A stretch of 64,000 bases of DNA from Stackebrandtia albiflava (GCF_007994225.1 NZ_VLLL01000008.1:283695-347694); one strand, 5' to 3'; counted from the first letter of the stretch, positions 41,396 to 50,298 are shown. The notes: generated by a model not told the origin, from the letters alone. Translations and numbers: made by a program.

Positions 41396-43225
41396 ATGAA
41401 GATACGTCCCCGACAGCAACTGCTCGAGGTGTGGAGATCACTCCTGGCCGCGTCGTGGTCCGACGGCCGATGGCGGTGGGCCGATCCCACCGGCAACGAC
41501 TCGGTCGTGGACGCACAGCAACTGCTCTGCCTGGTGTTCCCGCCGGTGGACATCGAGTCGCTGCGGTTCAGCAACCCGGACGCCACCTATGAGGACGTTC
41601 TCAGTGCGCTGCAGCCCCTCGGCGGCGCGATCCAGATTCCACGCGTGGTACTGGACATCCAGATCCAGTACCTGGAACGGCATCGCGACGACGAGGGGCC
41701 CCGCTTCGACGGCGCCGGGTACCTGGTGCTGTCGGACGGTGCCACCGTCACGCCGGAGACGGCCGACCGCGACATCGCCGAGGGCTTCGCGCTGTCGGTC
41801 ACCCTGACCCTGGCGATGCTCGCGTTCGCGCGGGAGTTCCGCCGGGTCGTCAACCGGGGCGAGGTCCTGGACAGTGTGCGGCGCCTGGAGGAACTCGCCA
41901 GCGAACGGTTGACGGCGGCGCTCGTGGGGCTGGTCCGAAGCTTCGCGGTGGACTCCTTCGAATACGACTCCAAAGAGGGCACCACGCTCCTGCAGATGCT
42001 CAACCAGACCGGTGCGTCACGGCGATCGGTCGCCAACGAACTGCGCCGCCGGCTGCAGACGGTCACCGCCAGTGTTCGCGACCTGCGACTGGGCATAGAG
42101 GAGCCCGGCGACCTCGACAACCCGAACCGGCTGTACCAGGTCGGTTGGTCGTGGGGTGTCGTCGAAGGCGTCGGTCCGATCGAGTTCATCGCCGAGAAGT
42201 CCTGGCAGCGGCCCGGTGACTCCTACCCGGCGCCGTACCTGTACTTCACGGTGGTCGTGATGGACGGTCTCGCCGACCTGTTCAGCCCACGCACCCGCCA
42301 GCTCGGCCTGCTCGACGACGTACAGCAGCGGCTCGCCCAGGCGCTTCAACTGCGCTGGGAACTGACCCAGCGGTACTGGTCCACGCTCGGCAGCTTCGGC
42401 GAGGGCAGGTGGCCGCTGGAAGACCTCCCGTGGCGCACCGTCGACACCGTCGAACACGACTACTACAGCCTTCTGGTCACCGCGATCATCGTGCGTGACC
42501 TCGCCAACCGGCAGATCCCGGAGCAGGACACCGCCCGCCTCGCCGAGGTACTGCGGGAACTCGGCAACCGGGCCCGCATCACCCGGCGCGCGCTCAGCGG
42601 CGATCCCGCCGTGGAGTCCCACATCTCGGGCATCCTCGTCGGCATGGACCGGGCGAAACTGTCCGAGGCCGAGAACCGGCTGCGCTGGACGACGGCCGAC
42701 TTCGCCCCACTACTGCTGAAACGCACCGTCCGGCTCCTCCAGGTGGTGGAGAACCAGGGGCTGCGCCGCACCATGATGGAGTACCTGGACGAACTGTGGG
42801 ACCACCTGGAGCGGCGGAAGCTCGGACCGCAGGCGGGACAGTCCCTTTGGGACGAACCCGTCCGCGCGTACCCCGGGTGGACCCACACCCGGGGAGTGCC
42901 CGCCTGGCAACCCACGCTCCGCGTGGTGGAGTCCCTGGTCCAGGCGGCGCAGCTCACCGCGAGCTCGCCGGTCCGCAATCCCGGCCTCGTCTCACAGGCC
43001 AGGGCCATGCTCGACGAGGCGGAGCACCTGTACGACCAGGAACTGCTGCGGCGCGGCGTCCAGGTCGCCCCGGCGATCCGGGAGATGCTCGATTCGGTAC
43101 AGGGCCAGTTGAACCGGGTGCGGGAGATCATCCAGGTGCGCCCGGCCAGCGCGGTGGCGTTGCTGACGCTGGCGTTGCACGAGTTGGACAGTCAGGACTC
43201 CGCCCGCGCCGGGGGAGAGGAGTAG
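41396..43225 (+). CDS. SCO2524-family protein
   Basis: A 609-residue soluble protein of the SCO2524 family, of unknown function. There is no signal peptide. It is mostly helical, with several Trp-rich segments (SLLAASWSDGRWRWADPTG, RLYQVGWSWGVVEG, RYWSTLGSFGEGRW). It may be a scaffold or binding partner of the small P-loop protein that follows, three bases away. ATG at 41396. The size is normal for the family as far as I can judge. Confidence 0.75.
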   Translation: MKIRPRQQLLEVWRSLLAASWSDGRWRWADPTGNDSVVDAQQLLCLVFPPVDIESLRFSNPDATYEDVLSALQPLGGAIQIPRVVLDIQIQYLERHRDDEGPRFDGAGYLVLSDGATVTPETADRDIAEGFALSVTLTLAMLAFAREFRRVVNRGEVLDSVRRLEELASERLTAALVGLVRSFAVDSFEYDSKEGTTLLQMLNQTGASRRSVANELRRRLQTVTASVRDLRLGIEEPGDLDNPNRLYQVGWSWGVVEGVGPIEFIAEKSWQRPGDSYPAPYLYFTVVVMDGLADLFSPRTRQLGLLDDVQQRLAQALQLRWELTQRYWSTLGSFGEGRWPLEDLPWRTVDTVEHDYYSLLVTAIIVRDLANRQIPEQDTARLAEVLRELGNRARITRRALSGDPAVESHISGILVGMDRAKLSEAENRLRWTTADFAPLLLKRTVRLLQVVENQGLRRTMMEYLDELWDHLERRKLGPQAGQSLWDEPVRAYPGWTHTRGVPAWQPTLRVVESLVQAAQLTASSPVRNPGLVSQARAMLDEAEHLYDQELLRRGVQVAPAIREMLDSVQGQLNRVREIIQVRPASAVALLTLALHELDSQDSARAGGEE

Positions 43226-43227
43226 CG

Positions 43228-44145
43228 GTGCTGGTCTTCGCCACCTCGGACAAGGGGGGCACCGGCAGGTCCGTCACCAGTTGCAACCTGGCCTACCAGG
43301 CGGCACTGCACGGCCGGAACGTCTGCTATCTCGACTTCGACTTCGGCTCGCCCACCGCGGGCACGATCTTCAACATCGACGACGTGTCACAGGGGACTCC
43401 GCACGGGGGACTCCACGCCTACCTCCGCGGGCTGTGCGAGGCTCCCCACCGGGTGAACGTGTGGCTGGACTCCGAACGGGAGGCGATCCGGCGGCGCCCG
43501 GACGAGGCCGGTGAACTCGTGCTGTGCCCCGGTGACGTCGGCGGCGGTGAGTTCGAGGGCGACCCCCAGGTGGTGTCGCGGTGCGCGGACCTCTTCCTCG
43601 CCCAGGAGGCGGAGTTCGACCTGACGTTCGTGGACCTGTCGGCGGGACGTTCCTACGCCACCCAGATCGCCCTCCAGGTGCTCGCGATGCCCGCGTTGGA
43701 ACCCGTGGCGGCGCGGTGGCTGGTGTTCCACCGGTGGACGAGGCAACACCTGCTCGCCGCCGACGGACTCGTCAACGGCGAGCGGGGGCTCATCAAGACC
43801 GGGACCTCGCTCGGGCATGACGAGCAACGGCTTCGCGACATGATCCGCTTCGTGCGGACCGCCGTGGTGGACCCGGATTCGCGCTCGCTGGCGGGCCTCA
43901 CCGCGCCGCAGGTGGCGTGGCTGCACGAGTGCAACGACGAGTTGCACGAGATGGCGGGCAGGCTCGGCGCCGGCAGGACCGGTTCCATCGGCCGGATACC
44001 GCACGATCCGGTGTTGCAGTGGCGTGAACAGATCCTCACCAACGCCGACACCCGGACCCGTAAGACCGCCAATCTCGCGACGGTACGGGCGTTCGTCGAC
44101 CTGACCGAGAAACTGACACCCGAGTACTCGTGGGTGTCGCTGTGA
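43228..44145 (+). CDS. SCO2523-family variant P-loop protein
   Basis: A 305-residue ParA/MinD-like protein. It begins VLVFATSDKGGTGRSVTSCN: the deviant Walker A of the family reads KGGTGRS, with Arg in place of the usual second Lys, so nucleotide hydrolysis may be weak or absent. YLDFDFGSPTAGTIFN holds the Walker A-prime Asp, and LTFVDLSAGRSYATQIAL the Walker B strand. GAGAGGAG precedes the GTG. It presumably forms a complex with its SCO2524 and SCO2522 neighbours, as the genes are always together. Confidence 0.82.
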   Translation: MLVFATSDKGGTGRSVTSCNLAYQAALHGRNVCYLDFDFGSPTAGTIFNIDDVSQGTPHGGLHAYLRGLCEAPHRVNVWLDSEREAIRRRPDEAGELVLCPGDVGGGEFEGDPQVVSRCADLFLAQEAEFDLTFVDLSAGRSYATQIALQVLAMPALEPVAARWLVFHRWTRQHLLAADGLVNGERGLIKTGTSLGHDEQRLRDMIRFVRTAVVDPDSRSLAGLTAPQVAWLHECNDELHEMAGRLGAGRTGSIGRIPHDPVLQWREQILTNADTRTRKTANLATVRAFVDLTEKLTPEYSWVSL

Positions 44146-45122
44146 CCGAACCGGCGGCGGTGGCCCGTTTCGACGAGGACGAGGCGACACCGCGCACCGA
44201 CGGGCAACCACTGTCGCACCTGTCGGTGGAACTCGGACACCTCTACCGGGAGGACTACGCGCGGGACGACGCGGCGCTCGTCGAATACTTCCGGCGGGTC
44301 GGGTCCTGGTACGAGGCCGCGCGCGACATCGCGGCCCGGGAACTGGCACCGGTGCGACCGCGCGTCTGTACGACGTTCCTGGTGGACGACTACTCGGGCG
44401 GGATCCCCCCGCCGAACGAGTTGATACCGCGGGTGGTCCGCCTCGCCGGTGAGGCGGGCGTGACGATCGACTACGTCGCCAGGGAATCCGGATGCGCGCA
44501 CACCGGTGACTCCGCGGTGGCGCCCCTGGTGGCCGCCCGGTTGGTGGACGAACCCCCGCCGGGCACGACGGGGGTGCGGCCTCCGGCGTCGGTCACCGGT
44601 TGGCTGAGCAACGGCGAGCGATCCACGGCGGGGGCGGGGCGACCCGCGATGGCGCCGTCACCACAGTGGACCCCACCTCGGGAGAACGCCGGCAACCCGC
44701 ATTCGGTGTTCGTGGACGTGGAGATGTGGAATCTCGGCGCCGACCGGCTCCCACGCTGGTCCTGCGCGTTCCTGGCCGCGGTGTGGCAGTTGCTGCGCCT
44801 GGGCCTGTTGCGCGACGAGGGCCGGTTGGTGGCCGTCCCGGAGCCGGTCCCCGAACGGCTGGACGTCCCGTGGCGGGATCTGCCGGCCGTGATGCGGTCG
44901 ACACCGCGACCGGCGCCGTTCGCCGCCTACCGGACTCTGTCGATCATGGACTCCCGTTTCCTGAAGACGGAACACGCCGTGCGCACCCTGATCGGCGCGT
45001 TCGCCGCGCAGCGGCCGGTCCTGGAGCAACTGGCGCGCCGGGCGGGCCAGGAGGGGATCGGCCTTCCCGACGTGGTCGCCGACCGGATCGGGTACGTGTT
45101 CCTCGGGCCGTCGTGGCGGTGA
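44142..45122 (+). CDS. SCO2522-family protein
   Basis: A 326-residue protein of the SCO2522 family, unknown function. I chose the GTG at 44142, which overlaps the stop of the P-loop gene by four bases; an in-frame GTG at 44130 is possible. Landmarks are TTFLVDDYSGGIPPPNELIP (a DxD-like acidic loop), VFVDVEMWNLGADRLPRWSC, and YRTLSIMDSRFLKTEHAVRT. No membrane segment. Last gene of the plus-strand set; the next gene lies on the opposite strand and converges. Confidence 0.78.
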   Translation: MTEPAAVARFDEDEATPRTDGQPLSHLSVELGHLYREDYARDDAALVEYFRRVGSWYEAARDIAARELAPVRPRVCTTFLVDDYSGGIPPPNELIPRVVRLAGEAGVTIDYVARESGCAHTGDSAVAPLVAARLVDEPPPGTTGVRPPASVTGWLSNGERSTAGAGRPAMAPSPQWTPPRENAGNPHSVFVDVEMWNLGADRLPRWSCAFLAAVWQLLRLGLLRDEGRLVAVPEPVPERLDVPWRDLPAVMRSTPRPAPFAAYRTLSIMDSRFLKTEHAVRTLIGAFAAQRPVLEQLARRAGQEGIGLPDVVADRIGYVFLGPSWR

Positions 45123-45152
45123 CCGTACCCGTCCGGTCGGCGTCTCGGGGCT

Positions 45153-46214
45153 TCAGAACTGGTCGCTCACCTCGGTGGCGATCTTCCACAGCGTCTCGAA
45201 GTGCTTGAGGTGTTCGGCGGTCCTGGTGGGGTCGACGCCCACGCGCGTGGAACGGATGTAGGGCGCGGAACCGAGGTCCGCGCGGCTGGCCGAGATGGTC
45301 TCGTAGGTCACCTGGTCGTCGAACACGATGAAGTCGTACAGCGCGTTGGCGTTGACCTCGGCGCGGTGCATCGACAGCGGGTTCAGGACGCGCACCTCGA
45401 CGCCACGGGCGCGCTGCCGTTGCAGGACGTCGGCGAGCGGGCCGCGGGGGTTGAGTTGAGGGATGTCGATGATGAAGATGCGCTGGACGGTCACTCCGCG
45501 CCGGATGGCCTGTTCCTGGTAGTCGAGGTAGCGCATCCCCAGGTCGGTCTGCCACAGGCCGCCGTCACCGGCGCCGGTTCCCGAGTCCACTGTCGCCAGG
45601 CTGGTGGCCTTGATGGAGTTCTCGGCCAGTTTGGCGAGGTTGAGCAGCCAGTCCCGGTCCTCGCCGTCGTAGGACCCCGCGCCGTTGTGCAGTTCCCGCA
45701 TGAAGGTGAGGCCGCGCCGGATCTCGGACTGGATCACCTGGGACGTCAACTCGGGCGTCTCCTTGGAAACCTGGACGGCGGCACGCACCCAGTCCGACAC
45801 CGCCTGGGCGGGTAGCGGTGAGTCGCTGACCAGAGCGTGCAGTTCGGTGGCCTCGCTGATCTGCCGGAACGTGCGCCGGATGTGCCCGTCCAGCTTCCGC
45901 TGGTGGTTCGAATGGGCCTCACGGAGCGCTTCGAGGTGTTCGGCGTTGTCGCGTCGCAGCGCGGCGATCTCGTGTTCCAGTGACCGTTGCAGGCCGTCGA
46001 GTTTGCGTTCGGTGTCGACGAGGAACTGCGTCACGAAGGCGACGCCGCCGAGGAACACCGAGGCCATGACCGCGAGCGGCCCGTCGTTGAGGGCGTTCTC
46101 GGTGAGCATGTACCCGAAGACGCCTACGACGACGGTGACTATGACCTTGCGTGCGACTATCGACACTCGCTGCTTGATCGGGGTCCTTTCCGTGGCGGAT
46201 GGTTCCATGGGCAT
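45153..46214 (-). CDS. Membrane-anchored coiled-coil protein linked to SCO2521-2525 set
   Basis: A 353-residue protein with two N-terminal membrane helices (KVIVTVVVGVFGYML and LAVMASVFLGGVAFVTQFL), a coiled coil of about 60 residues (KLDGLQRSLEHEIAALRRDN and onward), and a C-terminal domain. In that domain RRGVTVQRIFIIDIPQLN, GVEVRVLNPL and YDFIVFDDQVTYETI resemble the sheet of phospholipase-D-like or sensor domains without their HKD motif. It starts at the ATG at 46214 (46208 possible), 10 bases after the SCO2521-family stop, so they are co-transcribed. Function unknown. Confidence 0.65.
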   Translation of the reverse strand: MPMEPSATERTPIKQRVSIVARKVIVTVVVGVFGYMLTENALNDGPLAVMASVFLGGVAFVTQFLVDTERKLDGLQRSLEHEIAALRRDNAEHLEALREAHSNHQRKLDGHIRRTFRQISEATELHALVSDSPLPAQAVSDWVRAAVQVSKETPELTSQVIQSEIRRGLTFMRELHNGAGSYDGEDRDWLLNLAKLAENSIKATSLATVDSGTGAGDGGLWQTDLGMRYLDYQEQAIRRGVTVQRIFIIDIPQLNPRGPLADVLQRQRARGVEVRVLNPLSMHRAEVNANALYDFIVFDDQVTYETISASRADLGSAPYIRSTRVGVDPTRTAEHLKHFETLWKIATEVSDQF

Positions 46215-46224
46215 CTCGCATTCG

Positions 46225-47157
46225 TTAGAAGGGAGACGAGGCGCGGCTGGTCCGGCCGAGCATCGCAAGGGTCAACTGATCTCGGATCCGGTTGACCAAC
46301 GCGGTCCACTGCCGGCTGAAGCCGGGGGTCCGCTCCAGATCCCGCCATCGCTGCCGCATTGCCCCATTGCAGTGTGCGGCCGGCATCCACAGATGCAGGA
46401 GATGGTCGACGACGGGTTTGAGTCGTGTGATGGTCGCGTCCCGGTCGGCGCCGCCGATCCGGGCCTGCGCCACCAGGGAGATGACACTGCTGAGCAGCCA
46501 GTCGTGATAAGCGATGTCCTCACACAACACGGTGACGTCCGAGACCGCCAGGTCCGGTTGCCGGATCAGCAGGGTGCGGTGATGCGATCGCCTCACGGTG
46601 AGGTGGAGCCCGGCGGGTTCGGATCCGGAGACCTCGCGCGCGACCCAGCTGAGCCGGGTGACGGGCAGCCGCAGCGGTGGGCGCCGGTCGAGCCGGTCGC
46701 TGCGCAACACGTTCTTGTAGGCGTGGTCTCCGATGGCGGACAACCGGAGCTGTCCGTCGTGCCGTGGGCCCGCGAGCAGCCCTTCGGCGAGCGCGTCGTC
46801 GGAGCGGGCGGTGAGCAGTTCGACCCTGCCGGGACGGGAGAGGTAGTGGGGCCAGCTCAACCTGCGTGGTGCCGGGGAGTCCGCGATGTGGGCGAAGGCG
46901 GAGCCCTGGAGGACGTGTCCGCCGGTGATGACGGCGCGGCTGAGGACGGTGCCCACCGCGCGGGTGGCCTTGCCCGCGACCGGGATCTCGCAGTCGACAC
47001 CGGTGAGCAGTTCGGGGGACTGGGCCCGTGACAGAGGCCGGTGGGAGCGCCGCACCGGCTCGCCGGGCACCAGGTCGAGGAGGGCGGTGGCGCCGTCGGG
47101 GGTCAAGGCCACGGAGTGCTGCAGTAGTCCAGTGTGTACCTCGCCGGTCACCATCAT
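46225..47157 (-). CDS. SCO2521-family protein
   Basis: A 310-residue soluble protein of the SCO2521 family. The start MMVTGEVHTGLLQHSVALTP is typical; LPVTRLSWVAREVSGSEPAG and YHDWLLSSVISLVAQARIGG are internal landmarks. The far C-terminus (FSRQWTALVNRIRDQLTLAM) is helical and positively charged. It stands on the strand opposite to the SCO2525-2522 genes. In this genome the set is split into two converging transcripts. It is divergent from the D-amino-acid-oxidase-like gene, with two palindromes between them. Confidence 0.78.
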   Translation of the reverse strand: MMVTGEVHTGLLQHSVALTPDGATALLDLVPGEPVRRSHRPLSRAQSPELLTGVDCEIPVAGKATRAVGTVLSRAVITGGHVLQGSAFAHIADSPAPRRLSWPHYLSRPGRVELLTARSDDALAEGLLAGPRHDGQLRLSAIGDHAYKNVLRSDRLDRRPPLRLPVTRLSWVAREVSGSEPAGLHLTVRRSHHRTLLIRQPDLAVSDVTVLCEDIAYHDWLLSSVISLVAQARIGGADRDATITRLKPVVDHLLHLWMPAAHCNGAMRQRWRDLERTPGFSRQWTALVNRIRDQLTLAMLGRTSRASSPF

Positions 47158-47213
47158 GCGCCGAAACCCCCTGTCGTGCCGAAAATCCCGAAGATTACAG
47201 CCTATCCCCAAAA

Positions 47214-47251
47214 TGACACATCTACATGTGTCAAATTGCTGACAGTTGTCA
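47214..47251. promoter_or_regulatory. Two palindromes between SCO2521-family and oxidase genes
   Basis: TGACACAT-CTAC-ATGTGTCA (47214-47233) is a perfect 20-base palindrome. TGACA-GT-TGTCA (47240-47251) is a shorter one with the same half-site. Their centres are 22 bases apart, two helical turns, so they lie on the same face of the DNA. The stretch is AT-rich relative to its surroundings. A dimeric repressor controlling one or both divergent genes is the simplest reading. Confidence 0.6.
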
Positions 47252-47277
47252 CCATGGACGGTCACTAGCGTAATGAC

Positions 47278-48258
47278 ATGACCGGAAGCAGCGACAACGA
47301 GGCGATCGTCATCGGTGCCGGAGTCTCCGGTCTCACCACCGCCGTGGTGCTGGCCGAAGCCGGGATCCGCACCACCGTCGTCTCCGACAGGCCACCGTCC
47401 GACACCACCTCCGCCGTCGCCGGAGCCAGCTGGGGACCCTACCTGGCCGGTCACGACGACGTACTCCGCTGGAGCGCCCTCAGCCGAGACACCTTCACCG
47501 GCCTGGCACGTGACCCCGACTCCGGAGTGCGCATGGTCCCCGGCGTGGAGGCCTACGACGACCTCGACGAGGCGCCACAGTGGGCCAGGGACGTCCCCGG
47601 ATTCCGCATGTGCCTGCCGCACGAGGTCCCACCCGGCTACACCGGAGGCTGGCGCTACACCATCCCCATGGTCGACATGCCGCGTTACCTGACCCACCTG
47701 GAACGGCGACTCGGCGACCTCGGCGGAACCCTCCGGTACGGACATGCCGTCACGTCCTGGCGCGACCTGGAGGGCGTCGTCGTCAACTGCACCGGCCTGG
47801 GCGCCGAGGAACTCGCCGACGACGACCACATGGTCCCCATCCGCGGCCAGCTCGTCCTCGTGGAGAACCCCGGGATCACCGAGTTCTTCCAGGACAACGT
47901 CGCGGGAAACGACCTCACCTGCATCTTCCCCCACCAGGACTATGTCGTGCTGGGTGGGACCTCGGCGCCCGGGGAACGGTCCCTCGAATGGGACGAGGAC
48001 GAGGCCGCCGCGATCACGGCCAGATGCGTCGCGATCGAACCCCGGCTCGCCGGCGCCCGCGTCGTCGGACGGCGGGTCGGGCTGCGCCCCGGCCGGTCCG
48101 CGATCCGCGTGGAACGCGACCCCGACGACCCCCGGGTCATCCACAACTACGGCCACGGCGGTTCCGGAGTCACCCTGTCGTGGGGATGCGCGCAGGACGT
48201 CCTGCGGTTGCTGACCGGCCCCGTCGTGGCCGGTCCGCCACGGAATGTGGACCGTTGA
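47278..48258 (+). CDS. D-amino-acid-oxidase-like FAD enzyme
   Basis: A 326-residue FAD-dependent oxidoreductase. IVIGAGVSGLTTAVVLAEAG is the dinucleotide-binding start, and AVAGASWGPYLAG the next conserved turn. VVNCTGLGAEELADD and VPIRGQLVLVENPG match D-amino-acid oxidases, and IHNYGHGGSGVTLSWGCA is the C-terminal FAD signature. It should oxidise neutral D-amino acids to keto acids with H2O2 formation. TAGCGT at 47266-47271 would start transcription at the ATG (leaderless). It is divergent from the SCO2521-family gene. Confidence 0.88.
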   Translation: MTGSSDNEAIVIGAGVSGLTTAVVLAEAGIRTTVVSDRPPSDTTSAVAGASWGPYLAGHDDVLRWSALSRDTFTGLARDPDSGVRMVPGVEAYDDLDEAPQWARDVPGFRMCLPHEVPPGYTGGWRYTIPMVDMPRYLTHLERRLGDLGGTLRYGHAVTSWRDLEGVVVNCTGLGAEELADDDHMVPIRGQLVLVENPGITEFFQDNVAGNDLTCIFPHQDYVVLGGTSAPGERSLEWDEDEAAAITARCVAIEPRLAGARVVGRRVGLRPGRSAIRVERDPDDPRVIHNYGHGGSGVTLSWGCAQDVLRLLTGPVVAGPPRNVDR

Positions 48259-48283
48259 GCGGGTGAATCGCATGCTCTAGGCT
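48255..48283 (+). promoter_or_regulatory. Promoter of first c-di-AMP riboswitch transcript
   Basis: TTGAGC (48255-48260) and TAGGCT (48278-48283) are 17 bp apart, inside and just after the end of the oxidase gene. Transcription should start near 48290, four bases before the first strand of the riboswitch P1 stem. Confidence 0.65.
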
Positions 48284-48293
48284 GTCGCGGAGC

Positions 48294-48478
48294 CTTCGTT
48301 CCATTCACGCCGCGGTCAGGGCGGCGACGGGGCTCCCGCCGAGTCGTGCTCTCAGGAGGACGAACCGGGGACCCAACGGCACCACCGCGGTGGAGTCCCG
48401 GGGTGAATCCGCGCAACCGCGCGGTAGGGCGTTCTTCGGCCCGAACCCGACAGCTAACCCGGTAGGCGGTCGACGAAG
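48294..48478 (+). ncRNA. c-di-AMP (ydaO-type) riboswitch 1
   Basis: The characteristic pieces of the aptamer occur in order: GCCGAGTC, CCGGGGACCCA, CCCGGGGTGAATCC, AGGGCG and CCCGACAGCTAACCCGGTAG. The outer P1 stem is formed by CTTCGT (48294-48299) and ACGAAG (48473-48478). This class senses cyclic di-AMP; in actinobacteria it is found before wall-hydrolase and resuscitation-factor-like genes, which binding usually switches off. It ends 14 bases before the GTG of the secreted coiled-coil protein. Confidence 0.93.
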
Positions 48479-48492
48479 AAAGATCCCGCTAC

Positions 48493-49500
48493 GTGACGAG
48501 ATTTCCCCTCAGGCGCAGGCTCACGGTGCTCATCGCCGCCGCCGGTGCCTGTTCCCTGCTGTTCTCCGTCGGAACCGCAGCCGCCGACCCGTCCGAGGAA
48601 CAGGGCATCGACTCCGAACTGTCCCAGGCCATCGACGACTACATCGCGGCCGAGTCGGAACTGAACGCCGCCGAGGAACGCCAGGACGAGATCAAGGACG
48701 AGATCGTACGAACCAAGGAGGACATCGAGAGACTCACCGTCCAGGTCAACGAGTTCGCGGTGGCCGCGTATCTCAACGGCGGCATCCCGTCGGCGGTGTC
48801 GGTGCTGGCCACCGGAGACCCCGCCAGCGCCGTGGACGGGCTCACCACCGTGAGCTACCTGGGAGACCAGAGCGGCCAGCACCTCCAGGACCTCGTCGAC
48901 GCCAAGGAGGACCTGGCGGCGGAGGAGGTCGCGTTGGAGGACGAGGTGATCGCCGCCGAGAACGCGCTCGCCGACATGAAGGCCGCCCGGGACGCCGCGG
49001 CCCGCGCCGTCGCCGCGGAGGGCGGCGGCACCTCGGCCGGTCCGACCGGAAGCGACGCCCCCGCACCCGAACCCGCCCCCCGCAACACCGACGGCTCCTT
49101 CCCGTACGAGAGCTGCTCGGTCGACGACCCCACCACGGGCGGCTGCATCACCCCGCGCATGGACCACGCGCTCACCCAGGCCATCCTCGTCGGTTTCGAC
49201 CGCTACACCAAGTGCTATCGCTCCGCCGAGGACGGTGGTGAACATCCGCGCGGCAGGGCGTGCGACTTCTCGGCCGCCGTCGGCGGTTTCCACGGGTACG
49301 CCGTCGGCGGTGACAAGGCGTACGGTGACGCGCTGGCGGGCTGGTTCGTCGAGTACGGCAGCGAACTCGGCGTCAAGTACGTCATCTGGTTCAACATGAT
49401 CTGGGAACCGGCGCTGGGCGGCTGGCGCGAGTATCCCGGCTGCGGCGGTACGAGCCCGTCGTGCGACCACACCGACCACGTCCACGTGTCCATGGTGTGA
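48493..49500 (+). CDS. Secreted coiled-coil protein under c-di-AMP riboswitch control (paralogue 1)
   Basis: A 335-residue exported protein. A signal peptide (RRRLTVLIAAAGACSLLFSV, cleavage near GTAAADP) is followed by a long coiled coil (residues about 40-180), a linker rich in Pro and Ala, and a C-terminal domain of 130 residues. That domain has two probable disulfide cysteines and the motifs RGRACDFSAAVGGFHGYAVG and CDHTDHVHVSMV, the latter with His and Asp like the ARB_07466/VldE-type wall-enzyme fold. A close paralogue is at 50299. It is probably a cell-wall remodelling factor whose amount falls when c-di-AMP is high. Confidence 0.82.
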   Translation: MTRFPLRRRLTVLIAAAGACSLLFSVGTAAADPSEEQGIDSELSQAIDDYIAAESELNAAEERQDEIKDEIVRTKEDIERLTVQVNEFAVAAYLNGGIPSAVSVLATGDPASAVDGLTTVSYLGDQSGQHLQDLVDAKEDLAAEEVALEDEVIAAENALADMKAARDAAARAVAAEGGGTSAGPTGSDAPAPEPAPRNTDGSFPYESCSVDDPTTGGCITPRMDHALTQAILVGFDRYTKCYRSAEDGGEHPRGRACDFSAAVGGFHGYAVGGDKAYGDALAGWFVEYGSELGVKYVIWFNMIWEPALGGWREYPGCGGTSPSCDHTDHVHVSMV

Positions 49501-49508
49501 TGGGATCT

Positions 49509-49546
49509 GCGTCGGCGGTCCGGGCGGTGACCCGGGCCGCCGACGC
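49509..49546 (+). terminator. Strong hairpin after paralogue 1
   Basis: GCGTCGGCGG and CCGCCGACGC pair, followed by a T-G wobble and CCGGG/CCCGG, giving a 16-bp stem around CGGTGA. TTCT follows. It ends the riboswitch-controlled transcript 9 bases after the stop. Confidence 0.8.
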
Positions 49547-49581
49547 TTCTCACCGGCGGGAAACCGGCGAAAAGGGGTGGC

Positions 49582-50040
49582 ATGACCGATCACGACCTGG
49601 CCGCGAGCCTCAACCTGCTACTGCGCGACCTCGTGCTGGCGCTGCGCGCGACGCCGCACGAGGGCGTGAGCCCACCGCAACTGACCGTCCTGGCGACCCT
49701 GGAGGACGGGCCGCTCCGGATGACCGCGCTGGCGGCCCGCCACGGCGTCAAACTCCCCACCATGACCGCCCAGGTGAACCGGCTGGAACGCGACGGCCTG
49801 GTCGTCCGGCAGCGACGCGACCGCGACGCCAGGGTGGTGACGGTGGAGCTCACCGGGACCGGCCGGATCACGCTCCGGCGCGGGATCGCGCACCGCACCC
49901 GGTTCCTCGCCGAACGTCTCGCCGGACTCGACGACACCGAACGGGACGCCATAGCGGCCGCGTTGCCCGCCCTCGCCCGGCTCGCCCGCCGCGACGACCC
50001 ACCCGCCGACCCGCCGCGACACCGCGACTACCAGCGGTGA
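49582..50040 (+). CDS. MarR-family transcriptional regulator
   Basis: A 152-residue winged-helix repressor. The recognition part is LRMTALAARHGVKLPTMTAQ VNRLERDGL, then the wing RQRRDRDARVVTVELT. The N- and C-terminal helices form the dimer. AAAAGGGG precedes the ATG. It lies between the two riboswitch-controlled paralogues but is preceded by a strong terminator and followed by a separate promoter, so it is probably its own unit. Ligand and targets unknown. Confidence 0.87.
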   Translation: MTDHDLAASLNLLLRDLVLALRATPHEGVSPPQLTVLATLEDGPLRMTALAARHGVKLPTMTAQVNRLERDGLVVRQRRDRDARVVTVELTGTGRITLRRGIAHRTRFLAERLAGLDDTERDAIAAALPALARLARRDDPPADPPRHRDYQR

Positions 50041-50067
50041 CATTCACGCACTCCCCGGGGGCGGTGG

Positions 50068-50096
50068 TTGCCGCCGCCACCGCCGGGCAATACAGT
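50068..50096 (+). promoter_or_regulatory. Promoter of second c-di-AMP riboswitch transcript
   Basis: TTGCCG (50068-50073) and TACAGT (50091-50096) are 17 bp apart, 26 bases before the first strand of the second riboswitch. Transcription should start near 50103. Confidence 0.6.
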
Positions 50097-50122
50097 GGCC
50101 CCGGGCCGCCGTCCCCAACCGG

Positions 50123-50286
50123 TCGTGTCATGTGGAGGCGACCGCGACGGCCCACCGCCGAATCACCCCATGGGTGAACCGGGGAACCACCGCCACGTCA
50201 ACACGGCAGGGGTGAATCCGCTCCGCGCGGAAGGGCAGTCTCGCCGCCCGAACCCGACAGCTAACCCGGTAGGCGGAACGAGACGA
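50123..50286 (+). ncRNA. c-di-AMP (ydaO-type) riboswitch 2
   Basis: The aptamer pieces are GCCGAATC, CCGGGGAACCA, CAGGGGTGAATCC, AGGGCAG and CCCGACAGCTAACCCGGTAG, the same as in riboswitch 1 with minor changes. The outer stem is less perfect: TCGTGTCAT (50123-50131) against ACGAGACGA (50278-50286), with two mismatches. The segment ends 12 bases before the GTG of paralogue 2, close enough for control of transcription end or ribosome access. Confidence 0.9.
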
Positions 50287-50298
50287 AAGACGGACCCT

